Below are positions 50,935 to 61,146 of a stretch of 64,000 nt of DNA, piece after piece. Every line of letters starts with the position of its first letter. Positions within the stretch are counted from its first letter, which is position 1. The notes below the pieces were generated by a model that saw nothing but the letters and a program-made list of their open reading frames with translations, was not told the DNA's origin and did not search any database. The position numbers were made by a program, and so were the translations under genes. The DNA comes from Cryoendolithus antarcticus (taxonomy: Eukaryota; Ascomycota; Dothideomycetes; Cladosporiales; Cladosporiaceae): assembly GCA_002077065.1 (NCBI GenBank), contig NAJO01000024.1, positions 62,001 through 126,000 of the forward strand, written 5' to 3'.

Positions 50935-52188
50935 ATGGCCGAAGTAGCTACCGCCCCGATCGCTGCTACCGAGGTTGCTCAGTCCTGGGAGGATACACGC
51001 GACCCCTCCAACACAGCTCTCACAACCACCTCCACCGAAGATGCCCTCGTTCCTAAGACCCGGAAGACGAAGATCATAAAACGCAAACGGCGCCCTGCCC
51101 GACCACAGCAGGATCCCTCTACCTTCACCACAGCACCTCCTCCGCAGACTGGAACGATCTTCAACATCTGGTATAACAAATGGTCAGGTGGAGATCGTGA
51201 AGATGCGCTGTCTTCAAAGCATGCTGCGAAAGGACGGTGTAATGTCGCACTTGACTCGGGCTATACGAGAGCAGACAGAGTGCCAGGAAGTTACTTCTGC
51301 CTCTTCTTCGCGCGAGGCCTGTGCCCAAGAGGAGCAGAGTGCGAGTACCTCCATCGCCTACCCAACAGTCGCTTAGGGAAGGAAGGCGAGGGGGGGCTGG
51401 GAGATGTTGGAGCCAGCAACGTTGACTGCTTCGGCCGCGAAAAGTTCAGCGATTATCGCGACGACATGGGCGGCGTGGGCAGCTTCATGAGAGTCAATCG
51501 CACGTTATACGTTGGACGAATACATGTGAGCGACGACATTGAAGAGATCGTCGCGCGGCATTTTCAGGAATGGGGTGATATAGACCGGATCCGCGTCCTG
51601 CCTGCTCGAGGCGTGGCATTCGTGACATACACTCACCTGGCCAACTCGGAGTTTGCGAAAGAGGCTATGGCGCATCAGAGCCTGGATAATGGGGAGACGC
51701 TGAACGTGAGGTGGGCGACTGTGGATCCCAACCCAGCTGCACAGAAGAGGGAGGCGAGGGCTGTAGAGGAGCAGGCTGCGGAGGCTATTCGAAAGGCCTT
51801 ACCTGCGAGCTATGTGGCTGAGTTGGAGGGGAGGAAGTGGGAGGGTGCTGATCCGGAGGTCGAGAGGAAGAGGAGGAAAATCGAGGGGAGCTATGGGTTG
51901 CAAGGATATGAGGCGCCGGATGATGTTTGGTATGCTAGTGAGACTGCAAGGATCGAGGGAGGCGGGGAGCAGAGAAGACTTGAGGAAGCACCTGATGGGG
52001 AAGATGGCCAGGGACAGGAAAATGGAAGGGGCGAGCGCGAGGAAGAGACGAGCAATGGCGGCATACTGGGTGCCTCCACGCTAGCTGCGCTCAAGGGTGT
52101 GCGGGTTGTTGGGGGCGGGGAGGCTACAACGAGTAGACCGCCAGCTGGGCCTCTGGTAGGCTATGGCAGCGATAGCGAGGACGACTGA
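50935..52188 (+). CDS. CWC2: Pre-mRNA-splicing factor Cwc2
   Basis: Single-exon protein of 417 aa. The order is that of Cwc2/RBM22-type spliceosome factors: a basic N-terminus (KTRKTKIIKRKRRPARPQQD), a Torus segment (FNIWYNKWSGGDRED), a CCCH zinc finger (CLFFARGLCPRGAECEYLH, about residues 122-140), then an RRM (NRTLYVGRIHV ... GVAFVTYTHLANSEFA, about 185-255). The C-terminal third is Glu/Gly-rich. Cwc2 links the Prp19 complex to U6 snRNA at the active spliceosome. The ATG follows immediately on the leader. Confidence 0.94.
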   Translation: MAEVATAPIAATEVAQSWEDTRDPSNTALTTTSTEDALVPKTRKTKIIKRKRRPARPQQDPSTFTTAPPPQTGTIFNIWYNKWSGGDREDALSSKHAAKGRCNVALDSGYTRADRVPGSYFCLFFARGLCPRGAECEYLHRLPNSRLGKEGEGGLGDVGASNVDCFGREKFSDYRDDMGGVGSFMRVNRTLYVGRIHVSDDIEEIVARHFQEWGDIDRIRVLPARGVAFVTYTHLANSEFAKEAMAHQSLDNGETLNVRWATVDPNPAAQKREARAVEEQAAEAIRKALPASYVAELEGRKWEGADPEVERKRRKIEGSYGLQGYEAPDDVWYASETARIEGGGEQRRLEEAPDGEDGQGQENGRGEREEETSNGGILGASTLAALKGVRVVGGGEATTSRPPAGPLVGYGSDSEDD

Positions 52189-52699
52189 AGCATGGCAAAT
52201 ACGACTAAGATCTGGCACTGTCCGACCTTTCCGACCGCGCATGCCCAGCATGGCATGTAGTCCTGGTAGCAACCTGCAACGCATAATTGCATGACTTGCC
52301 TCCAGGATTGTTGAAAACAGGATGCTGGAGGAAGGCAGCTTCCAAGTTGCATGTACAACATTCGTCTGCACGATCGACCAAACAGCTCGAGCGAGCGACC
52401 TCGGACGCGATCACGACGACCCCGCATGCTTGGAAGATTGCTTAGAGCTCGCTCAAGGTCCGGCACTTGGGTGAACAGTCCTCATCTGCACGCTAGGACG
52501 TCTGAATAGTACAAATGTACTGCAACGATATATGGCGTCGAAGCTAAGTCGGGAATGCGTGCCCATCGTCAGCTTGTCACCCTTTTCCCCGTTCGAATGT
52601 AACATACTTCTTTACACAACCAAGTGATTTGCATCCTGCTCGCAGCTTCCTACCATCAAGTCAACCTCTTCTCCCGAAGTGTAGTAATCAAGACCAATA
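52189..52699. other. Intergenic gap, alcohol dehydrogenase promoter
   Basis: This 511 bp lies between CWC2 and the dehydrogenase gene on the same strand. No specific element is recognised. Confidence 0.4.
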
Positions 52700-54061
52700 A
52701 TGTCATCCCAAGACGAAGCGATAGAGACTTACGAGCTCGCATTCACCACTCCACCCGGCCCAGACCTCGCTGGCATCCCCACAGCCTCTCTTAACATCAT
52801 CACCCCTCACGTCTCCTCCGGACTTACCTACGACACGGCCTGCGCCAAGCACATATCCACCACCTTCGCCGCCTCAAACGTCTACATAGTCGCTTCCAAA
52901 ACCCTCGCCGCCACCACAGACCGTCTCGACCGCTTGATCGCGGCGATTGGCAAGGAACATGTCGTCGGCGTCCGCAGAGGGATCACGCCTCACACGCCTT
53001 GGTCCGAGATCCTCTCCATTGCTGCCGAATGTCGCGACGCAGAAGCTGACTGCATTGTCACGCTCGGCGCCGGCAGCCTAACGGACGGTTGCAAGATCGT
53101 CGCCCTGTGCCTCGCGAACAACATCCGCACGCCCGAGGAGTTGGCCACCTACTCGCTTGAATCCAAGACTCCGCCGGCCAAAGTCCACGAGCCGACCGTG
53201 CCGCTGATCTGCATCCCCACGAGTTTGTCAGGCGGCGAGTACTTCTCCCTCGCCGGCGGCACTGACGACACAACAGGGCATAAGCAGCCATTCCTGCACT
53301 CTGGTATGGGTGCGAGGGTAGTGATTTTGGATCCTGAGCTTTGTCTCACGACGCCGGAGTACCATTGGCTTTCTACTGGGATTCGGGCTGTGGATCACTG
53401 CGTGGAGGCCCTGTGCTGTCTTACTGCGACACCAGAGAGTGATCAGAAGGCGGAGGAGGGGCTGAGGCTGCTGGTGCCGGGGTTATTGAGGTGTAAAGCT
53501 GATGCTGAGGGGAAGGACGTGGAAGCTCGCGCGAAATGTCAGGCAGGTGTGCGGTTGGGAATGGAGTGCGTGAGGATGGGAGTGCCGATGGGAGGAAGTC
53601 ATGCGATTGGGCATCAGCTTGGTATGTATTGTAACGCTGTCGATGACATCCTAGCTGTGATGCTGACAGATTGCGCAGGGCCACTAGGCGTACCTCACGG
53701 CGTAACAAGCTGTATCATGTGCCCAGCAGTCATGAAGTACAACATTCGACACAGCGATGGCAAGCCTGATATCAATTTGCGGCAGTTGAAGATCAAGGAG
53801 ATCCTCTGGTCTGAACAGCAGGTCGCTGACACGCTTCGCAACGCAGACTTGGCCAAAGAGACTGCCGATCTCGGTGACTGCCTTAGCGCAATCATCAAAG
53901 CCTTAGGTCTCCCGCAGACGCTCAAGGAGATGAAGATCTCCCCAGATGTCATTCCAGCGCTATCAGAGCGCGCGCTCGCCGACTTCTGGTCGCCTACGAA
54001 CCCCGTACCGCTCGTGAAGGCAGAGCAGGTAATGGAGATACTGGAAGCTGTCGCAGGCTGA
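52700..54061 (+). CDS. Iron-type alcohol dehydrogenase / maleylacetate-reductase-like
   Basis: Two exons: 52700-53621 and 53679-54061, giving 434 aa. The intron (53622-53678, GTATGT...GCAG) is 57 nt, a multiple of three and free of stops, so the unspliced frame is also open. Splicing joins GGSHAIGHQLG to PLGVPHGVTSC, the uninterrupted family motif with two metal-ligand histidines. The nucleotide-binding part shows VTLGAGSLTDGCKI and the loop IPTSLSGGEYF; further ligands lie in STGIRAVDHCVEA. Family members reduce ketones or aldehydes, or maleylacetate in aromatic degradation. No aromatic-degradation neighbour is present, so the substrate is open. Confidence 0.88.
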   Translation: MSSQDEAIETYELAFTTPPGPDLAGIPTASLNIITPHVSSGLTYDTACAKHISTTFAASNVYIVASKTLAATTDRLDRLIAAIGKEHVVGVRRGITPHTPWSEILSIAAECRDAEADCIVTLGAGSLTDGCKIVALCLANNIRTPEELATYSLESKTPPAKVHEPTVPLICIPTSLSGGEYFSLAGGTDDTTGHKQPFLHSGMGARVVILDPELCLTTPEYHWLSTGIRAVDHCVEALCCLTATPESDQKAEEGLRLLVPGLLRCKADAEGKDVEARAKCQAGVRLGMECVRMGVPMGGSHAIGHQLGMYCNAVDDILAVMLTDCAGPLGVPHGVTSCIMCPAVMKYNIRHSDGKPDINLRQLKIKEILWSEQQVADTLRNADLAKETADLGDCLSAIIKALGLPQTLKEMKISPDVIPALSERALADFWSPTNPVPLVKAEQVMEILEAVAG

Positions 54062-54924
54062 TCACATGGTCCGCATCGAAACCTCATCTTCAAAGGCAAC
54101 CAAGAGGAGGCTTAAGGTGGTCGCTCCGGAACAGGGTATGCCTGTGGTCCGTATGGCTATGCCAAGACTTACGACTTGACGGAGATCAGAGTTTGGATTG
54201 CTCCTTCCACTCCGCACACCACCCAACTCCTCATCGCACCTTCTGCAACTTGTCTCGAGCCCGCTGTCGCGAGCTGATTGGCCGACAACCAGCTGCGCTA
54301 GTCGTTGTCGCCAATTCACCGGCTCGGCTTTCCCTTTGCACGCGGGCGACATGTGACTTTGGCGACACGGGAGGCACGGAGTACAAGACGGTATCACGTG
54401 AAAGATGGATTGCCATATGGACACGCCGCCGCAAGCGTGTGCTGATGTTTTGACATGGCCGTTGAATGCGCCTTGGTGGTGGGTGAGGAGAGAAATCGGC
54501 CTTGCTGATCAACGACTTTCAAAGCTTTGCTCATTGGGCGAGCGCGTCTGCTGACGGTAGCGAAGCGACTGGCTTAATTTCACCGTTGATTGTCCAAGGG
54601 GCCAGAGGTGAATGCTGCCTGAGCCGTTCTACACTTGAAACTGTCAAGAATGGGCGAACGAACAGGCTCATGTACACAAATTGCGTTATGATCATTTCTC
54701 ATTGGAGCCATATCTACATGCCTGTCAATCGAAGACTGCCTCCGGTCGCTCAAGTAGTCCTGCCCACGCTATGCATGTAATGTACCGCTGCTGAGGGATC
54801 CTCGCCCTGCCTCAAATCCCCTCTGACCTGCGCGTGGGCCCGTCTTCGGTGCGAGCTACCACGCGTCCCCGCTGCAGTGCCGTCTCCGCTGAGAGCTCGG
54901 CGTTACCAAGTGTAGGCCATGATT
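54062..54924. other. Convergent gap
   Basis: This 863 bp lies between the dehydrogenase and UBC1 3' ends. No gene, repeat or RNA element is recognised. Confidence 0.4.
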
Positions 54925-55719
54925 TCACATCTCATCGAACAGCCTCGCCGTCACATCCCCCATGTACTCCTCCTCCAGCTCATACTCCTCTCCTCCGGCA
55001 CGATCAATCCCCACGTCCTCGAACGCAGCCACGACTCTCTCGACCGTGAACCCCATCTCTACGAATCGATCAATCATAGCCTTGTTGAACCCCCTGTACG
55101 CCCTCTCTCGCGCCTCCCGCTCACTCTTCTTCCTTTCCCTCGCCTCGACCTTCTCTCTGTCCCGCAGACCGACCTCATCTAGTCCACCAGAGCTACCAGC
55201 GCCCGATTTTGCCGAGCCAGGTGGAGGTAACGGCGCTCCCGCAAACCTCACAGCCCAATCCCGTGCTATGTGATTGAACTGCTCCGGCCTCGACAGAAGC
55301 ATAGCCGCCACCTCCGCGTCCTGCGGATCCTTGGGTTCCGGACTGCTCAGCAGACTCTGCAGACTTATCAACGCGCTCTTCAGCGTCAGCACCGGACTCC
55401 ACGCCGTTCCTAGGGTGTCCAGACAAATTGCTCCAGTCTGGGAGGAAACATTCGGATGCCAGATCTTGGTGATGAATTTCATGCGAGGGGGTTTGAAGGG
55501 GTATTCAGGAGCGAGAGTTATGTCGACGCTGTAGTTGCCGCGTTCGTAGGGGGTGTCCGGGGGGCCGAGGAAGTGGCCGTGGAAGTGGGTTAGGTCGTCG
55601 AATTGCGGGTTTGTATTGGGGGTGGATTGATTGGGAGGCGTTATGGAGATGCCAGAGGTTGTGTCTTTGAGGATATCTTGGAGCTCCTTCTGGACGCGGC
55701 GGTTGCGGTTGGCCGCCAT
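54925..55719 (-). CDS. UBC1: Ubiquitin-conjugating enzyme E2 with C-terminal UBA (Ubc1)
   Basis: Single-exon protein of 264 aa. The UBC fold covers residues 1-165: HFHGHFLGPPDTPYERG, PFKPPRMKFITKIWHPNV and the active-site Cys in TGAICLDTLGTAWSP. A charged linker (REKVEARERKKSEREARERA) leads to a UBA domain at about 220-262 (MIDRFVEMGFTVERVVAAFEDVGID). This E2-plus-UBA layout identifies Ubc1/UBE2K, which extends K48-linked ubiquitin chains for proteasomal degradation. It is divergent from the proteasome subunit RPT2. Confidence 0.94.
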   Translation of the reverse strand: MAANRNRRVQKELQDILKDTTSGISITPPNQSTPNTNPQFDDLTHFHGHFLGPPDTPYERGNYSVDITLAPEYPFKPPRMKFITKIWHPNVSSQTGAICLDTLGTAWSPVLTLKSALISLQSLLSSPEPKDPQDAEVAAMLLSRPEQFNHIARDWAVRFAGAPLPPPGSAKSGAGSSGGLDEVGLRDREKVEARERKKSEREARERAYRGFNKAMIDRFVEMGFTVERVVAAFEDVGIDRAGGEEYELEEEYMGDVTARLFDEM

Positions 55720-56311
55720 GGCGGCAGATTTACGGTAGAGGTGTTGAGATGGAGGGGTACACGGACGGCCAGCAAAGGCCGCAGGTGTTGGTGTCTGTCA
55801 GCCCAGGAGGCTAGAGTGGTGTGGAAGGAGATGGTATGTCTCAGTAGGAGTGCGTAGGTAGCAGTGCTAAGACAGCTTCCACGAGGCTGTGCGGGACTCG
55901 AGGCGATGCTTGCTCGAAGGCAACGATCACGTGCTGGTATCTGAAGCCGCAGGCGATGTTCTCAAGTACGGAGGTGAAGACTCATACACTTGTTGGTGCG
56001 GACAGCATTATTGGGGCGCGTGACTTTGGGTTATGGTGGACTTTGTCAGTCACTCGTCTCGATAATGGAGGTCCGTACGCAATGACATGTGAGGTAAGTA
56101 GGGCGGCCTTATCTGATTGATGCCTCAGGCAAGCAGACAACGAAGCTAAACACGTACTCGCGTAGGCCTGAACGCTCGCATCATCACTCAGGCACTGGAA
56201 CACCACACCCACTCTGCACCACATCACACCCACTCTGCACGCTCAAGGATAAGCGTCAGCGGTCAGCAAACGACAGATACCACCAGCGACTGCGACTGGC
56301 TTTGGTAGACG
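55720..56311. promoter_or_regulatory. Divergent region UBC1 / RPT2
   Basis: This 592 bp lies between the start codons of an E2 and a proteasome ATPase. I looked for the yeast proteasome box GGTGGCAAA and did not see it. A 21-bp tandem duplication lies near the RPT2 side (56204-56240). Confidence 0.5.
56204..56240 (+). repeat. Direct repeat in the RPT2 leader
   Basis: CACACCCACTCTGCAC occurs at 56204-56219 and again at 56225-56240, a 21-bp period. It lies 72 bp before the RPT2 start codon. Confidence 0.85.
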
Positions 56312-57771
56312 ATGGTGAGCACTTCACAGCACCCTCCCCCGGATTCCCTCACTAACACAATCAACAGGGTCAACAGCAGTCCGGCCTCGGCGGCCCCGGC
56401 GGACCACCAGGCGCACCCGGCGGCGACGACAAGAAGAAGAGCGAGAAGAAGGAGAAGCCCAAGTACGAGCCGCCACCACAACCCACAACCCGCATCGGCC
56501 GACGGAAGAAGAAGCAACAAGGTCCAAACGCCGCCGCAAAGCTACCCACCGTCTACCCGACAGCGCGATGCAAGCTCCGCTACCTCCGTATGCAGCGTGT
56601 GCACGACCACTTACTGCTAGAAGAAGAGTTCGTGGAGAATCAGGAGCGGCTGCGGAAGGCGAAGGCTGTCACTACGCAGACGCCGGCGACTGCTGGAGGC
56701 GATAGTGATGCGCTTGATCGGAGTGCGGATGAGAGGAGTAGAGTTGATGATATGAGAGGGTCGCCGATGGGCGTTGGCAATCTGGAGGAGCTGATTGATG
56801 ATGATCACGCGATTGTCTCCTCCGCCACTGGACCGGAGTATTACGTCTCGATCATGTCCTTCGTCGACAAGGATCTACTGGAGCCTGGCGCATCCATCCT
56901 CCTTCACCACAAGTCCGTTTCAGTGGTGGGCGTCCTCACAGATGACGCAGACCCAGCGGTCTCGGTGATGAAGCTGGACAAGGCACCGACAGAGACATAC
57001 GGTGACATCGGTGGGCTTGAGTCACAGATCCAGGAAGTGCGCGAGGCCGTCGAGCTCCCACTACTACACCCCGAGCTATATGAAGAGATGGGCATCAAGC
57101 CTCCCAAGGGTGTTATCCTCTACGGCGCTCCCGGCACAGGCAAGACCCTCCTTGCCAAAGCCGTCGCCAACCAAACGTCCGCCACCTTCCTCCGCATAGT
57201 CGGCTCCGAGCTGATTCAGAAGTATCTCGGCGACGGTCCGCGCCTCGTGCGCCAGCTCTTCCAAACGGCAGCAGAGCATGCACCTTCAATCGTCTTCATC
57301 GACGAGATCGACGCCATCGGTACGAAGCGTTACGATTCCACGTCCGGCGGCGAGCGTGAAATCCAGCGCACTATGCTTGAGCTCCTCAATCAGCTCGATG
57401 GATTCGACGACCGCGGAGACGTTAAGGTCATCATGGCTACGAACAAGATCGAAACACTAGACCCTGCGCTCATCCGCCCTGGTCGTATTGACAGGAAGAT
57501 TCTGTTCGAAAACCCGGACACCAATACCAAACGCAAGATCTTCACGCTGCACACGAGCAAGATGAGTCTGGCGCCGGATGTGGAGTTGGAGGAGTTCATT
57601 GGGCAGAAGGATGATTTGAGCGGCGCTGATATTCGCGCGATCTGCTCCGAGGCTGGGCTGTTGGCGCTCAGGGAGAGGAGGATGAGGGTCAACATGACGG
57701 ATTTCAGGGCTGCGAGGGAGAGTGTCATGAAGACGAAGACTGAGGGAGAGCCGGAGGGGTTGTACTTGTAA
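56312..57771 (+). CDS. RPT2: 26S proteasome regulatory ATPase Rpt2
   Basis: Two exons: 56312-56314 and 56368-57771, giving 468 aa. The first coding exon is just ATG; splicing (ATG|GTGAGC...AACAG) gives [10 protein letters not shown], so Gly2, the N-myristoylation site known in Rpt2, is created by the junction. The AAA ATPase core has Walker A GAPGTGKT, Walker [12 protein letters not shown] and the arginine-finger region IRPGRIDRK. The C-terminal LYL is the HbYX motif that opens the 20S gate. It is one of six ATPases of the 19S base that unfold substrates. Upstream lies UBC1. Confidence 0.95.
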
Positions 57772-58097
57772 AGTGGGAGGGGAGCAGAGAAGGGCGATGG
57801 TCAGGTGGGGTGTATGATATGTCATTGCGCTGGAAGCGCACCGAGCGACGAGGCATAGACTATAGCTGCATATGAGAAGGCGTTCCATACCCTTATCATT
57901 AGCCTTCGCATTTATCTGCACTAACCATATTGAGAGCTCTCCACCAATCACGACGTCACTCCAAACATCGTGAACTCCGAGCGTGCATTGAAGCCGAGGA
58001 ACTTCTAGATATCGTTCTAACAGAGTACACCTCCACATCTCTTATCTTGTCCCTCCAACCTTCCCCGTTTCCAACTCTCAACCCGAACTTTCACAAA
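57772..58097. other. Intergenic gap
   Basis: This 326 bp is RPT2 3' flank and FUN14 promoter; the CT-rich stretch around 58025-58085 is the likely leader. Nothing else is seen. Confidence 0.4.
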
Positions 58098-58736
58098 ATG
58101 GCATCCCCCCTCTTCCGCCCCTCGATCCTCCACCTGCGCACCCCCCTCCTCTTCGCCGGCCTCGGCGTCTCGGCCGCGCTCTTCCCTCCCAGCATACTAC
58201 AGCAGTTTCGCCGCTCGCACATCTACAGCGCCGACAGCTTGAGCGCGCCAGTCTCGGTGAAAGACTGGAGTCTCAACCAGTACAGCAGTGATGCGAAGAC
58301 GCCGATCGTGAAGAAGGAGGGAGGGTTGAATGGGAAGGCTGTGAGGCAGTTGAGCTTGGGGAGTATACTTGGTATGTTCAATCACTACACTGGGGCAGGG
58401 AAGGAAAGGGGAGCATCTGGGAGGCGACATTTGGGTGGTGAAAGCGGGATGAAATGGGATGAGAGGAAGCGGGACACGGATTCGGGCTGACTGAACTGTG
58501 CAGGGCTCGTAGCAGGTCTCGGCGTCTCAGTCTTCTCGAAACCGCTGGTCATACTGATTGGCCTCGCGATCGTGGGCGTACAAACAGCACAATCCTACGG
58601 CATAAAACTCGTACCGTACAACACGCTGCAGAAATACGTCAAGGGCGTGGATTTGCGGAGCGCGGTGCAGGATAATGTCGCGTTGAAGATAAGCTTCGGG
58701 ATGATGTTTGCGTTGAGCGCGTTTGCGGAGTTCTGA
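58098..58736 (+). CDS. FUN14-family mitochondrial membrane protein
   Basis: Two exons: 58098-58371 and 58504-58736, giving 168 aa. The junction G|GTATGT...GCAG|GG reads LGSILGLVAGLGVSVFSKPLV, a Gly-rich transmembrane segment with the FUN14 LG(S/G)xxGL pattern. A second span lies near IGLAIVGVQTAQSYG, and a last one near ISFGMMFALSAFAEF. The N-terminal 45 residues are Arg/Ser/Leu-rich (MASPLFRPSILHLRTP), like a mitochondrial presequence. FUN14 proteins are outer-membrane mitophagy receptors in animals; fungal roles are less defined. I saw no LC3-interacting motif. Confidence 0.82.
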
Positions 58737-58823
58737 GCAGGAAAGGATGGGGGAAGGGGAAAGGAAATATGTACATATGGTGTATCTAATGCTGGTCCTA
58801 CACAAATGACTGAATGCTGGGGT

Positions 58824-60825
58824 CTAGTATGGCGCGCACTCCCGCTCCAGCCATTTCCGACTTAGCTCGTCGTCCTTGAAGTATGTGCTGGTCTTCTCGA
58901 GCACCTCTTTGTGGTATGAGTTCAGCCAACTCCGCTCGATCTCCGACAGCAGCTTAACATCGATCAGCTTCCGGCACATAGGCACCATCGTCACGTGCTC
59001 GAAGCCCAGATACGGCTTGTCGCCAAACTTGTGCTTCGTCTCAACCTCCTTCACCATGACGATGTTCTCTATCCGGATGCCGAAGTTTCCGTCCTCATAG
59101 TACCCTGGCTCGTCGGAGATGACATTGCCCACAGCAAGAGGTACTTCGGAGTACTGTACCCGAGTGCCGATACCGATGGGCCCTTCGTGGACGTTCAGGA
59201 AGCTGCCTACGCCGTGACCAGTACCATGCCGATAGTCCAGACCGTATTGCCAAAGGTATTGTCGTGCGAGTGTGTCTAGTGCGAAGCCGGAGGTGCCTTT
59301 TGGGAACTTGACAAGCTCGAGGGCGATGTTGCCTTTCAGCACGAGCGTGTAGGCTTCCCGCTCTGCTGCTGTGGGCTCGCCGAAATGTAGTGTTCTTGTC
59401 GTATCTGTTGTACCGTTGAGATACTGCGCGCCAGAGTCGCAGAGGTAGACTTTCGTGGGGTCGATGGTCGAGCAGTTACCTTCTTCGGGCTGGTAGTGTA
59501 TTACTGCTGCGTTTGCGCCTGTGGATGAGATGGTAGGGAAACTGAGGCCAACGAACTTGTCGTGTGTCTTTCGGATGGCTTCGAGTTTGTCTGCTGCCTG
59601 GACTTCGTCTAGTGTGGTCTTCTTGTCAATCAGCTCGTTTTCGAGCCACGCGAAGTATTTCGTCAGAGCTGCGCCGTCGCGGATATGGCATTGTCGCATG
59701 CCTTCGAGCTCGGTCTTGTTCTTCACTGCTTTTGCGTCGCCCACTGGTGATCTCAGTTCCTCTACCTTCTCCTCCCCACCCAGTGCTTGAGAAAGTGCCC
59801 ACGAGGCTTTCGTCGAGATTAGGTATTTCGCCGCTTTCCCGCCTGAGGTCCCATTCACACCCTGATCTTCCTTCGACAGAGCAGCAATATCCCCGAATAC
59901 TGCCTCGTACGGTCGTATCGTCACACCCTCCAATGCTTTCTCCGCCCCCTCTGGGAGCTTCTTCTCATCCACATACAGCGTAGCGGATTTCGGCGTGACG
60001 ACTGCATACGAGAAGAACACCGGATTGTACGGTATATCCTGCCCTCTCAAATTGAACAGCCAAGCCACCTCATCCAGCATACTGACCACAAATCCCCTCG
60101 ACTTCTTCTTCTCCAACTCCTTCCTCAATTCCTCAATCTTCTCTGTGGACTTCTTCCCTGTATACTCATCCCCAAGCACCATGATCTTCTCACTCGGCCG
60201 TTCCGGTTTCTCCTTCCCCCAAACAGCGTCCACCAGGTTCTCTCTCACAGCCACCAGCTTCCCTCCTCCACCCTTCTTCTTCAACTTCTCCGCTATCTTG
60301 CGTGCCTCCGGTGCCGTGACGGTCGTTGGATCCACACCGATTGACTTGCCATCACCTGAGCTAGCCTGCTCGATAGCCCACTCCTGCCACGTCAACACAT
60401 CCTGCAGGCCCTGCTTGAGCAGCGTCCAGTTCCCGTCTAGTTGCTTTCCAGCCTGGTTGAAGTATCGCCCATCAGTTGCCAGGGCGGCTTTGTCGTGCGT
60501 TATCACGGCTGTGCCAGCAGATCCTGAGAAGCCGGAGATGTAGCCACGGCGCATGTCCGTGAGAGCAACATATTCGGATTGGTGAGAGTCCTCGGAGGGT
60601 ACGACTGAAGAGGAGTCAGTCAGCGAGCTTGCGACGCATGAGTGAAGAAGGTGTACTGTATATGTCTACCTTGTTCTGAGACATGAGCTCGCGCAGACGG
60701 GCGAGCCGGTCCGTGGTGTTGACTTTGTCCATGTCGGCGGCGGAGCGGAGGATTGGGGAGGTGGTGAAGGGGCGGTAGCTTTGTCGTGAGGTGGTGACGA
60801 GCGAGCGAGTGAGAGTTCGCAGCAT
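58824..60825 (-). CDS. AMPP: Xaa-Pro aminopeptidase P
   Basis: Two exons: 60657-60825 and 58824-60604, giving 649 aa. The N-terminus [17 protein letters not shown] is a mitochondrial-type presequence; an in-frame Met32 ([13 protein letters not shown]) just before the conserved body would give a cytosolic form. The body has two creatinase N-domains and a C-terminal pita-bread M24 domain: metal ligands in [18 protein letters not shown] (Asp, Asp), [16 protein letters not shown] (His), [19 protein letters not shown] (Glu, Glu). It is a dimanganese-type enzyme removing an N-terminal residue before proline. Family annotations in aspergilli give similar lengths. Confidence 0.93.
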
Positions 60826-61146
60826 GGGTGAGACTCTGGAACGTAATGCAGAGGCGTGAACTGATAGCTTCAGCAAGTGGTAGATGTGCTGGACCTTCCC
60901 TTTTCGGCTAGGCTACGATTTTGTGTCCTTCGCAGGGAACAAAGTCTGAGGAATGTTTGCCGTCTTCTAAATTCCGACAACGAACATTGACAGCCAATCC
61001 AAGATCGCATGATCAGGAACCTGTTTAGCATGATCGACCAAAGCGAGCAGATGAGACGCGAGCTTCCAGACCGCCCGCCCTGAACCTTGGATCCGGGATC
61101 GAGACAGAAGGATTCAAACGACAGTACGGCCTAGTATACAGCAGGT
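60826..61146. promoter_or_regulatory. Divergent region AMPP / RMP1
   Basis: This 321 bp lies between opposed start codons and carries both promoters. No specific site is assigned. Confidence 0.45.

Noticed and set aside
55720..56311. Yeast-type proteasome control element upstream of RPT2
   Set aside because: GGTGGCAAA or a close variant was not seen.
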